Positions 36,147 through 47,497 of a DNA stretch of 64,000 nucleotides are shown here, piece by piece. Numbering within the stretch: position 1 is the first letter of the stretch; every line of letters starts with the position of its first letter. This DNA comes from Spirodela intermedia (lineage: Eukaryota; Streptophyta; Magnoliopsida; Alismatales; Araceae): assembly GCA_902729315.2 (NCBI GenBank), contig LR746265.1, forward strand, positions 4,010,892 to 4,074,891, in the 5' to 3' direction. The notes beneath the pieces were generated by a model that was given only the letters and a program-made list of their open reading frames with translations, made no database searches and was not told where the DNA came from. Both the position numbers and the translations under genes were made by a program.

Positions 36147-36901
36147 TTAGTCTATTTTAGGTCATTTCAGAGTTAATTAGAGTATTTTTATAAGATTTAT
36201 CTAAAATTTCAGTTTATCACAACTTAACTTATTTTCAATCATTTTAGAGTTAGTTAGACTCTATCCTCAAGATCTCTCAAAATTCTCTTTTTAAGGAGCA
36301 CCTAACCTACTTTCTAGGCCTATATAAATGCTTTTATTATAACATGAGGTCTTCACTTTTTTAATTGAATCAGTTCTCTCCACTATGAGAATTTTTTCCT
36401 CTTGCTTATAGATTTAGGCACCCCTTTGTAGATTCGAAGGTTGAAGACTCCGAATTTGTGGATTTAAAGGCAAATTTCTTCCCTAAGATTAGAACTTTGT
36501 GGATTCAAGCCCATATCTTATTTATCTTCTGCATTACTGCGTCAAGTGGCCCCCATATGTGGTCTATTTTATCTTACTCATATGTGGCAATTTTATAATT
36601 AGAAGAAAGTATAAGGTACAATTTGTATTTATTGGCGAAAATATTTTCCAAAACCCCGGAGTGGGCTCCTAATACCCTTCTTCTTCCGCCCCCGCCGCCG
36701 CGGGAATTCTCTGCAAATCCCCGCGTGGCAGCCCCTAACAGCAACCTCGTCGCCCCTCCTCCTCTTCCTCCTGGGAGCAGTCCTTTTCCTTCACGGCACT
36801 ACATCATCCTACGCCCCCTTCCCGTGCAGAGCCTCCGATAGCTGCGCTCCGGCGGAGGATAGTCGTTCTGCGCTTCATCCTCCCCGAGTGCTGGCTCTGT
36901 G

Positions 36902-39900
36902 ATGTCGACAAATGGGCCGACCTCTGCGAAGGATTCCTCCAAGAAGAGGAAGAGGCTGTCTACGCCGTCGGTACGAGGAGACGCGGAGGCAGCAGTGGAC
37001 ATGGAGAAGGAACCGAAGAAACCTGTGCGTGGTTGTACCTGGAAGAACCTGGATCTTATCCTTTCCCTTCGGGACAAAGACGTCCCTACTAACAGGTCCA
37101 CCGCTCGCGGGTCATTGTATTATTATTTTCCTGTGTTGCATTATTTATTCACGTCTCATTCAACCGCAGGAAGATCGAGCTCGCCTTCAACTTTGTTGGT
37201 TCGGATTGTAGTGGCGACGGTCGGGGACGCGAGCCCCTTCAGGCTGGGCGAGTAATCTCCTTTATGAGTGATTGGGTCCAACCCGTCTTGATATCCTCGG
37301 ACCAGGAAAAGAGTAAAACGTTGTTTTTTCCTGACACCTGCCTTGATTATAGACTTTGGATTGTCCTCAAGTTCTGCATGGAGAAATCTGCTATCAACGT
37401 GTCTCATAATTTACTTCGACCAGTCACTCGTGCTATGGTCCATGCATCGTCATTAGTAGATAGCGACAAGGATCCGAGAGCGGGAGAAGATTCCTCTGGA
37501 TTTTATGAGGTGTTCGCCGAGTGTCTCTCTCTTCTTTTTTCCTCCCATGGCAGAAGCTTCAATGCTGCCGGCTTGGAATTGTGGGTTTCATGTGCTGTTG
37601 CAGCTGTTGGCCTTCTCTTGAAAATATTGTCGAGTGACGAATCCTCCTTTTTAAGTAAAGATAAGCTCTCAGCGCTGTCAATTCTTATGCTCGAGCAATT
37701 TGCTAGTTTTCTAAGGTTTCACCCTAGTCCAAAGAACATATTTCGTTCATTTGTTGATAGGCTCCTGGAGCCATTAGTGGCATTGCTGTCCCTGGTGCAT
37801 GCAAAAGGCGGCAAAAGGGACCATGAATACGCTGGCAGCCTATTGACAGCGGTGGAGAATGCTTTGTCTAATGGTTTGTGCCATCCTGCACACATCAGTG
37901 GGTTTGTAAGCCTAAGAAGTTCAAACTTGAAAACTGAGGTCGAGGAACCAAAGACTTTCAATGAAAGTTACCACAGACATTTCTTTGTGAAATTGCAAAA
38001 AATAGTCACTGAGAAAAAGGTGACTTTAATGGGTGGCTTGGGGCACGTTTTTCATCTGTTTATCACCAATCTGAGGAATAAGCGACGTGTGTCTACATCC
38101 TTCAAAGTCATCCATAAGTCGGACAAGCATCAAACTATGCCAGAGCAAGAGCATGCAAGTGGCAAGCTGGTCTTCGAAGTGTTCATTCAATTCATGGAGC
38201 CTCTTTTTCATGATTGTGGGAAGTTCACGGAAATGGATTTATCTGTGGCTGGAGCGTCATGGGAAACCGTATTGATGGAATCTTATTGGACCATTAGAAG
38301 CATTAATGATATTCTTGAAGGTGTTATGCGTGAGAAAATATATGATCGAACGCAAGATTCACCTGAAGGAGATCATTGCAATTTTCTTAAGAAGGTGTAT
38401 GAAATGGTTGTCATTATCTGCAGAAAAGTATATGTTTTTTGGTTATCGATATCAAGTGTGTGTGAAGCAGGATCTTCAAATATACTTGTCTTGATTGCTA
38501 AGGAGCTTATTGTGAGCATTGGCTATTTTCTTGAAATTGAATATAATGTTGTTGGGGATGATCTGGCTGGTATTTGGCTCATGATGCTGTCATACCTAGC
38601 TGTTTCTGAGTGCACAGGGGCGAAATCAGATGATTCCAGGCTCACGAATGAGATCCTGAGAGTTGGATGCCAGATGATTAAAATGTACAGTGATATTCGA
38701 CAGGTTTGTGCTCCGTACATCATTAAATTTTTTTTCCTTGTAATCTGTAATTTGACGCTTGGATGCTATATGCCTAACTGCCTTATTGATTGGTTGAAAA
38801 GTTGATTTTTTCAAATTTTAGGTAGCCAAAAGTTCTTCTAGCTGGAATTTTCCTGTCTGTTGTGGCCATTGTTAGTTTGCTTGGTTGGTTATAGTTCTCT
38901 CCTGCCAATAGTTTTTCCTTCTTGTTATTTTGCATTATCCATGATAGCAGTTACGTACAGAATCATCAGTAGCACTATCCTATGATTATCCTTCTCCTTA
39001 TCTCGAACTTGATGCCCGTTACAACAAACAAGAGGAAGGTATTAATCACTTCCTGTTGCATTAGTATCCCTTAGCACTTGGTCATAAATGACGAGAGATA
39101 TTCTCATGGACTAACGATTGATGAGGAAATATAAATGATGAAAATAATTGGCCAACTCCGATGTAATGTTTTCATAGAATGAACGATTTTTTTATCTTTT
39201 TATTGTTTGAAAGTGTTCTGCATTTTATTTTATAGGCATTATTGATTCATATGAAGTTTCCTCTTTCATTTGACGACTTTCATATGCCTGTGTGCTTGTG
39301 TGTGCTTTCTTTGGTGAGTTCATATCCTTTGGCATGGCACTCTTGTATAACTTTGGTGTTACCACATGTTGGCCTCCTGTGTCCGTTTCCTATTTAAATC
39401 CAATTATCATTATACCCAACCTAGTCACTGAGAGTATTGCGGCAGTGGTACACAGTTCACGAAATGATCGTTTTGCTCGATTTGGCCCTTAAGCGATTAT
39501 ATTAAAATGCATAAGCTTGAATGAGAATACTCTTTTTTGCAGGCTAGTAGGCCTATCTTTGCTTTATGTGAAGCTGTGAGGTTCTTCAGATTTGATGATG
39601 ATGGAAGCGAAACTGGTCGCTCGACATTTTTTCCCTGTGGACGTTTATCCCCTGATGCATGCAGAAAAGCAGTTATGACTTTGATATGCTCACAAGATTT
39701 AAGATTTGCAACTTCAAATGCCATTAAATCGATACCAGAAGGGCAAGCAGGTGGATGCGTTCATCAGTTGAAGTTAGATTTTACTGATGCTTTAGGATGG
39801 TTGAGAGCCGTTCTCTTGAAGACCAGTGTAAACAGTTACGTAAATTTTCATGTGGAAACTGAAATCTTTGGAATTCTCTCAGAGATGTACTCAGCTGTCT

Positions 39901-41608
39901 TGGAATCTCTTAGTGTGACAGCAAGTAATAGCATTTTTGTAGGAAATTCTATAAATGACCTTATGGCAGCTGTAAGGTTGACTTTTGCGACTTTTATGGA
40001 AAACCATTCGTGTAATTTTGACAATTTCTATATTTCTTTTACTGGCAGAAGTTTATCTGATCATGTGGGCCTCTTGGACACTTCATGGGTTTTCGTGTGC
40101 TTTTTTCGTCTCTATGTTTCCTGTCGTAGCTTATACCTGCAAGTGATAAGCCTCATGCCACCAGACTCATCCAAAAAGGCAGCATCTGCAATGGGTAACT
40201 CATTTATCATATCTTCTGGAAAGGACTGGGAGGGGGAAGAAGGCTGTACTGCTGAAGGTTACTTTTCCTGGATAGTAAACCCATCCATTTCACTGGTTGC
40301 GATGACAACGGCTTTTTCAGAATCTTTCTTAACTAAACACGTCACAATCGTTTCACCTTTAGTTTATGTTTTAAATGTGATGGCTTTACAGAGGCTTATT
40401 GACTTGAATCGGCAACTTAAGGGTTTGAGTTACCTAGTACAAAGGAACAATAGGATGGTTCAGATGCGAGTATATGGTGATGTTGGGCATTTACCACAAA
40501 AACAGAACAGAAAATTGAAGCATTTCGTCAAAATCACAAGGCAGGAGGCAGTTGATCTTACAAATTTTATGACTGAATTCTTACATTTATTGCCTCCAAA
40601 GAGAGATTCAGAATTCATTGAGGTGGAAAGGGTTGGTGAATGTAGTGAAGGTTTAAGAGAACATGCCTGGGATCTGGCCGTTTGCTCTTTGAATGAAAGG
40701 TCCCTGCCCATTGCTATTTGGTGGCTTCTTTGTCAAAATATTGATGTTTGGTGTGTTCATGCATCCAGAAAAAGCTTGAAGAAGTTCTCTTCCCTTTTGG
40801 TTCACCATTGGATAGCTTATGTTAGAAACTGTTGGAGAGATACTGTAGAGCAGGAGACTAGGGAACCATACTCAAAACATGTTACATTCCGCTCCATTGG
40901 TGCTGAAGTTCTGAAGAACGTTGCTTTTTATGAACAACCAGTAAGAACATGCCTTCATTATAAATACTTATGTTTTCGCTTCCTAAATCTCTGAAGTCGT
41001 CCTGGTTAAATTTTCCTACCAAAGTTTTCCTTTCGTTCTAAGATCCTCTCGCCTTTCTGTTAAATGTAATCTGTTGAGATGTCATGCTTTTTCTTAGGTT
41101 CTTTTGAGGCATCTGGCATCAAGGTTATCCAGTCTTTTAAAGACATTGGTACTACCACTTGTGTCCCATGCATTTGGAGATGACCTGGACTTGAGTTCTT
41201 TACCTGATTGGTCAGATGTCCTGGTCAGACTGGGGAAAGGGCCGGTCTGCTCCATGGGCACTGGTAATGTTTCAGATAGTTATTCAGCGCTATTGTTGTT
41301 CGATTCGGTTTCGTCTAACTCTGGTTATCAAGAGGATTCTACAAAGCGGAAAGGCCTCCCTTCCTTGAAGCCTGAAGTCGGCGCATGTCAAGGATTGCTT
41401 AACTTATTATGTAAATTGCCCGATGTATACATAGATCAGAGATCACTTACTGCCGTTGTACGTTATATTCTTCATCTAGAAAGGTGAGATTTTTTGTTTT
41501 TAACATTTTTGTTCTTTCAATGATTGAGATCTTACTTCAAGAGAAACAGTAAACTTTTAAACCCTGAGGTTACGGCCTGTTACATAACTCACCAGTTTCT
41601 TCGACGTC

Positions 41609-41639
<31 letters not shown>

Positions 41640-44600
41640 AAATTGCTGTTCCAATGCTAGCATGATGCCTACATCGGCACGGTTAACACCGCTAATATCG
41701 CAATTTATAAACCTTACATTGGCATCCCAATGCATGAGCCGAACTTTTCTATCGTTTACCTGCACGTGCACAGCTAACACCACTAATATCGTTATTTATA
41801 AACCTTACAATGTCCTTTCAATGCATAAACTGAGCTTTTCTTTCATTTACCTACGTGATCTCAATGTTCTACATGATGGTGCCCCATCTATGGCCAAGGT
41901 AGCTTTGGACACTTGATGGCTAGGATTCTGTCAAAGGACCCATGGGTAAACGTCTTGAATTCCCTTATTATCTGAATTCAAGCCAAGACATGAATACAGG
42001 AGGCAAGTTTCGTATAGAAATACGTGATCTTCTCTAGGGAAGCTGTCAACCGAAGAGAAAAACTGAAATGCAAACCATATTTTTTTGCATTTATTTGTAG
42101 TATCAAGTTGTTAAATTTATATACCGCTACTGGATATCAAGTAGATCTCAGAATTTTGTTCACTTTTCTAAGCATTTCTTGCTTTATTTTTATTTTTTTC
42201 AGGCTCTTGGTTTCAGCATTACTGAGCTGCTATGATGGGTGCTCTTGTTTTCAGTATGACCTATTAAATTTGTTTGTCTGCTGTCGAAGGACTTTGAGGC
42301 ACCTTTTAGTTACATCTTTTAAAGATTATGCAGCGGATAAAATGTCTTCCATCGTTGATGTCTTATTTGGTAGTCTATCTACTATCCAATGGCTGTTAAA
42401 GTCAGTATCCGGGCTGGTTGGATTGCCGGTTTCACACTTTGGGGACAGACCTACTAGCGAGGTGAATATGATGTTCTTTGTATTGATGGACCACACATCC
42501 TATTTATTTCTTGCTTTGGGTGAACGAGAAATGTATATGGGCGTACAATCCGTGCATAGTGGCGAAAAGCTGCTAGAAGAGCCTGTGCGTGATGGCCTGA
42601 CAGAACAAAGTTCATTGTGTGGAGTTGATGCGTATTCCAGTTTTTCTGGAAATCTCGATGCCTGGAAAAGCCTTACAGCTGTAGCTACTTTTCTCGAGGA
42701 AGAGACAAAAGCGTCACTGCTTATCCTGAGGAGTTATGGCAATTCAGATCAAGAAATTAGTGTTATCAGCGTAAAATGGAATAATATTTCATGTATGCTT
42801 TCTTGTCTTCAAGGGTTTCTATGGGGCTTATTATCTGCAGTAGGGGTTGTAGATGGGAAATGCTTCATTGAGAATACATCAATTTTGTCATGCATCTCAG
42901 AACTCTACAAGTACACCGATGTATTTGAAGAATTCGTAGATTGCTGCCTGTCGCTATCACTTGTAAAGGATCATCACACTGGGAATTCGAGTGTGTCCTC
43001 CAGATCGTGCATGCTAAATTACTTATCACGCTCACATTTCCCTACTTTTGATGAAGCTGGGATTTCCAGGGATGAGGGTGAAGTTGCGCCCAAAATTTAT
43101 CATCTGATCGGTGAAAAAAGTAATGGGTCAATGTTTTATTCGGATGGTGATGGTGAGTTGCATCACTTGAGACTCTCCCTCTTGCAAAGTTTATTGAAAG
43201 GTGAGAATCCTGATGTTGGGTTCTCAATCAGGCAAATTTTTATGTCAGCTGCAGCACTTCTTAAGCTTAGGCATGTGCCTTCATTTCTGAAAGTCCCAAA
43301 ATCACAGAATGACTCTAATTATTTGCCATCGATCTCAACTGGTATTCTTGTAACAACGTCAGATTTCATTTTATCAAACATGACTGAAATTTTGGGAACA
43401 TCACAGAGTCGTGATTTTGTGTGGATGGATGGGATATTAAAATATCTTGAAGTTCTTGGCAGCTGTTTTCCCGTGGCCAATTCTGGCCTTTCTGATCATT
43501 TGTATTCCAAGATGGTCGATATGCATCTAAGAGCGATGGGAAAATGTATTTCCTTACAAGGCAAAGCTGCAACTCTCGCATCCCATGAGACAGTATCGGA
43601 TACGATGACACTCCAATCTGAAGTGGGTGAATGTGATAATTATATGTATTCAGTGGATCAGCAGGGTCACAAATTGAATGAATTTAAAAGTAGGCTTCGA
43701 ATGTCGTTCAAAGAATTAATCAGGAAACCATTACGGTCGGATATTGTGCTCTTGTTTCAAACACTAGAGAGCGTTTTGGTTGGGGTACGGCGAGGCTGCA
43801 ATATGGTTTATGATATAAATACAGGGGATCCAGATGGTGGACGAGTTTCTGCTATTGTTGCAGCCGGTGTTGAGTTTTTTGATTTAGTTTTTGATTCATT
43901 CTCAGGTGCTTGTGTATACCTTTGATTTTATCCAGTTATTTTGTTTCATTAATTAAAACTAACGGAATCATGCATCACCCTTTCAGGCATCGTTTTCTTG
44001 GTTCTGCTGTACATCACCCTTTCCAGATGTTATGTTTTATCTGTCGTTTAACTTTTCATCTAGTGAGACCATTTTAGCATTTGAAATGCCATAATTTGAC
44101 TGTCATTTTTTAAACATACAGCCATATATTTTAAATATTAGTCTTTTGTGTGTAAGCGAATATCGTGCATCCTCTGATTGCCTAATTCAAATATTGTGTA
44201 TCCTTTACAGGTGACAAGCTGTTTGGAATCATCAAAGGCCGCGTGCAGAATTTAGTTGGCTCTTTGTTCAACATAATTCTGCATCTTCAGAGCCCATTAA
44301 TCTTTTGCAGAAAGGCATCCACTTATGGTCGACGTGAAATTGACCCAGATCCTGGCTCGACCATTCTGATGTGTATTGAGATACTAAGAAAGTTTGCTAG
44401 GAAAAATACTCAGTTAAAAATGGATCCATGCCTTGTAGGGCAGTCCTTGCATGCACCGTCGTCTCTTTTCAAACATTTTCATCAGCTCAACTCTTTCCGA
44501 GTGCCAAGCGGTGCTCTAAGGTTCACAGACAGTGGAGAAAGCATATCAATAGAAGATATCGATCATCACATTGTTGATACACGGTTCTTTGTAGACCTAT

Positions 44601-46151
44601 ATGCTGCCTGTTGTAGGTTACTGTGCACCGTAGTCAGGCATCAGAAAAGGTATGTCTTGACTTTCTGACTTTCTAAAATTATTAATATAAATGCTGATGT
44701 CGAAAATGGATAAAAGATGGGTCAATCAGCTTTCCATCCTGTCGGTCATTTTTGGGAAAGTTGACTTGTGCTGATCACTTGTTTGCCTTTCGTTCAAGGC
44801 TCTTTCTTCTAGTCCACTTTTTGTTTTAACAGCATGTATTTTGTGGTGTTATCTCTGGTTTTCTTCTTCGCCTACGTTGATATGTCTGCAATGATCTATA
44901 TCTATGAGTTAAATGACCTCCCTTTGTTGTAATTTTTCATTTTTAACAAGGCGTTATTATTCCTAATGTTAGCTCTGGTTTTTTTTCTAATCGTCGCCAT
45001 ATATTGCAGTGAGACCGCACAATGTATCGCCCTCCTTGAAGATTCAGTAAATACTCTGCTTACATGCTTGGAGTCATTGCACGAAGATAATGCCCGCCAA
45101 AAGAGTTCTTTTGTGTTGGATATAAAGGAGGCCGTTACATGTGCTAGCTTTCTTCGCAGAGTTTATGAAGAGGTATGGTCTCTTTATGGTTGTTGACTCT
45201 TTATAGTTGAAATACCTGATTTGACTTTGTTGTTAGTGTTTGAAATCCTCTAGTATTTTAATGTGGAAGGCGATGACCAAAACTTGTGAGCTTAAACAGA
45301 GTATCGTCATTTCTTTCTTTACCAGAAGAGTTCATTTCTATAAAACTCTGTTTATCTTAATTTTAGCAACTGCATAGGAAAGGAAAGGGCTTCTGGTCTG
45401 AAAGAGGTTCATGTTAAATGAAATTATAGTGAGTAATCCTGGGAGATCCGGTTAAATGCTCGCTCACATCTAAGGCACTAACACCATTACAGGACGTCCA
45501 GTCCCCCTCCCCCTGTAGCTTGCTGGCCTGCACTGTCCATATTGGCCCAGTATCATATGAACCTGCCTCACGACATCCTCCTAGATACACGCTTATGTTG
45601 TCCATAATATTTTTTTGTGGCAGTTGGAGGTTTATTAAATATTTCCCGTCGCTGGTTCCTTAATTTTCTTGTTTTATACAGGTCAAACAGCAGAAGGATA
45701 CCGTCAGAACATATGCCTGCCATTTTCTTTCTGATTACATCTGTGTCTATTCAGGAGAAGGCCCTCGACGAACTGGCATCAGAAGGTCACTCCTCTCTCT
45801 CTCTCTCACGTTCTCAGATCTTTTTCTGCACCAGGAGACGTGTAGAGTCTACGCTTCCTATCTCCTTCTGATGGGGTTCGGCTTCTTTTATTTCCTATTT
45901 CTGTATCAGAGAAGTAGATGAAGCGCTAAGGCCAGGCGTCTATGCCTTGGTTGACATATGTTCAGCTGAAGACTTTCAGAAGCTTCACACGATTCTGGGC
46001 GGTTAGTGATTGTATAACTCTTTCGAAATGGTTGACTTTTTTCTTACTATTTCTGCCCTTTCCCCCTCCTTCAGAGGGTCAATGCAGGAGGACTCTCGCG
46101 ACTCTTCGCCATGATTACCGGCTTTATTTCCAGTATCAAGGGAAAATCTGA
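36902..46151 (+). CDS. URB2: URB2/NPA2 nucleolar pre-60S ribosome assembly protein
   Basis: Ten exons: 36902-37095, 37170-38703, 39543-40940, 41098-41483, 42203-43905, 44211-44649, 45010-45172, 45682-45785, 45910-46001 and 46075-46151. They total 6090 nt, 2029 residues, with every exon phase agreeing. The N-terminus has a basic patch (KDSSKKRKRLSTPS) and TWKNLDLILSLRDKDVPTNR then KIELAFNFV, as in plant Urb2/Npa2 proteins (At4g30150). The body is long, helical and Leu-rich. The C-terminal Urb2 domain is recognisable in FLRRVYEEVKQQKD, REVDEALRPGVYALVDICSA and CRRTLATLRHDYRLYFQYQG. In yeast URB2 works with URB1 in early 60S pre-ribosomal particles and 27S rRNA processing in the nucleolus; the same role is inferred here. 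The ATG at 36902 is the first in frame. Intron 4 holds a TA run and a 91-bp tandem repeat. Confidence 0.88.
41609..41636. repeat. (AT)n microsatellite
   Basis: Pure AT dinucleotide run in URB2 intron 4. Confidence 0.9.
41681..41862. repeat. Imperfect ~91-bp tandem duplication in URB2 intron 4
   Basis: Copy 1 (about 41681-41768) and copy 2 (about 41772-41862) share TAACACC[GA]CTAATATCG, ATTTATAAACCTTACA, CAATGCAT and TTACCT[GA]C in the same order. Corresponding points at 41692 and 41783 give a period of 91. Divergence is moderate, so the duplication is not recent. Confidence 0.85.
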
Positions 46152-47497
46152 GCCGATCCACGACAGTACTTAAGACACGATCCTCCCTCTGGTCGAGATT
46201 CGTTCCGATGCAGCTACATGTGAGCATTGAATGGTCTTAAGCACGACTCTAAGCTGATTTTCTTACAGGATCAGCTTCTTGCATATCTTCTTAGTATTTT
46301 CTTCTGTGCATCAATCCGAAAAGTTGTTCCGAAATATTTCATTTCCAGGTTCTGTGAAGCACGCGCAGCTGACGTCTGTAATTCTACGACAGTATGACGG
46401 TGGGCATGATCCACTGAGGTCATGGAATTCCTCGGAGAAAATGAGCAGGGTGAGCACGAGCTTTAATGTATACCACCTTATAAGCTTACTAGCAAGCTCT
46501 TGGAGTATCCTCTCGGAAAACGTTGGAATCATAATCACTAGATTTCGCTACCTTCATCATGTTCATAGTTGCTTCTGTATAAAGCTCGCGATCAGCTCTT
46601 TATGAGTTGTGTGGCCGAGATATCTTGCCTCATATTTTTGTCTTCTTTCAACCCAGGAATGAATTCCCGTCGATCCATTTCTAGTGTTTTTGAGTCGACA
46701 TCCTCCGTCACAGAAGCACGAGGTTCCCACTGCAGCAGCTTGATCTTGAGTCCATTTAATCTCTTAATCTCTAAATGGGTTTTCAGAATTCGTTCCCTTG
46801 GTCAACCCCTCTTGGCAGAACACATGATTTTGAAGCGCATTTCTTCTGCAGGGTGTTGGTTCCGGGCGACAATGCGGGCCCCCGCGGTGTGCCGAGCGAT
46901 CCGAAGGTGTCGGAGGGAGCATCGTCTCGCGGCGGAATTGTAAATTTGGCAGATCTGTACCATCTGTGAGCATTCAACGGGCCAACACCCACCTAAATTG
47001 AGATTTTTTTTAGTCTGAAAGTCGCTCGTTCACTCATTCCTTGCGAAGTCAACCTTTCTATAAGCATTCTTGTATTCTAAGTTGTTGTACAGTGGTACCC
47101 GGGCAGTACCTCCACGAAGTCGATGACGATCTCAGAGGGCGAGGGAGAGAGGGAGAGAGAGAGAGAGATGCTGGGTGGGTCCGGCCTATTTTCATAAGCT
47201 ATTTGGGATCAACCCAGTACGGCCCAGAAGTCAATGTCAAGAGGCGGCGAAGGACTCTCCCAGCTCTTCGAAAACAATGGTCTCCGATTTCCTCGAAGTT
47301 TATTATAGTAAAAATCAAAACTTTCCTTTCCTCATACACCAGCTCGACGGCTGAGCTGAATGCGATAGACAGACAGTACATACAGAAGAAGACATCCATT
47401 TGGTGGGAGAGACGACACTCCGACCGTTGACCATAGCCCGGCTGCAGCCGCCAAGGTCCACGTGAGCGAGAAGAACCAATCTAAGGGGAGGGGGTGA
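46152..47497. other. Spacer between convergent URB2 and APS 3' ends, with exon-like segments
   Basis: Two plus-strand segments look like exons: 46349-46448 (after TTTCCAG, ending AGCAG|GTGAGC) and 46657-46684 (after AACCCAG). Joined, they read GSVKHAQLTSVILRQYDGGH, DPLRSWNSSEKMSR and NEFPSIHF plus stop. The first would fit in phase after URB2 exon 9, as an alternative to exon 10. Another segment after TTCTGCAG at 46851 reads VLVPGDNAGPRGVPSDPKVS and ends NLADLYHL. None is recognised. A (GA)n run lies at 47147-47168. Confidence 0.3.

Larger units (their letters stand above)
30481..36620. other. AT-rich block with decayed repeats
   Basis: About 6 kb of AT-rich sequence between the SDS promoter and URB2, of different texture from both neighbours. 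It contains a minus-strand Ty3/gypsy-type remnant at about 31.8-33.8 kb, a low-complexity stretch of ACATATGT/CACACTTT-like words at 31.1-31.75 kb, and a part at 35.88-36.48 kb with TATATAA and a short tandem repeat that may be an old LTR. Open frames at 34150-34834 and 35463-35768 show no recognised domain. Confidence 0.5.
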
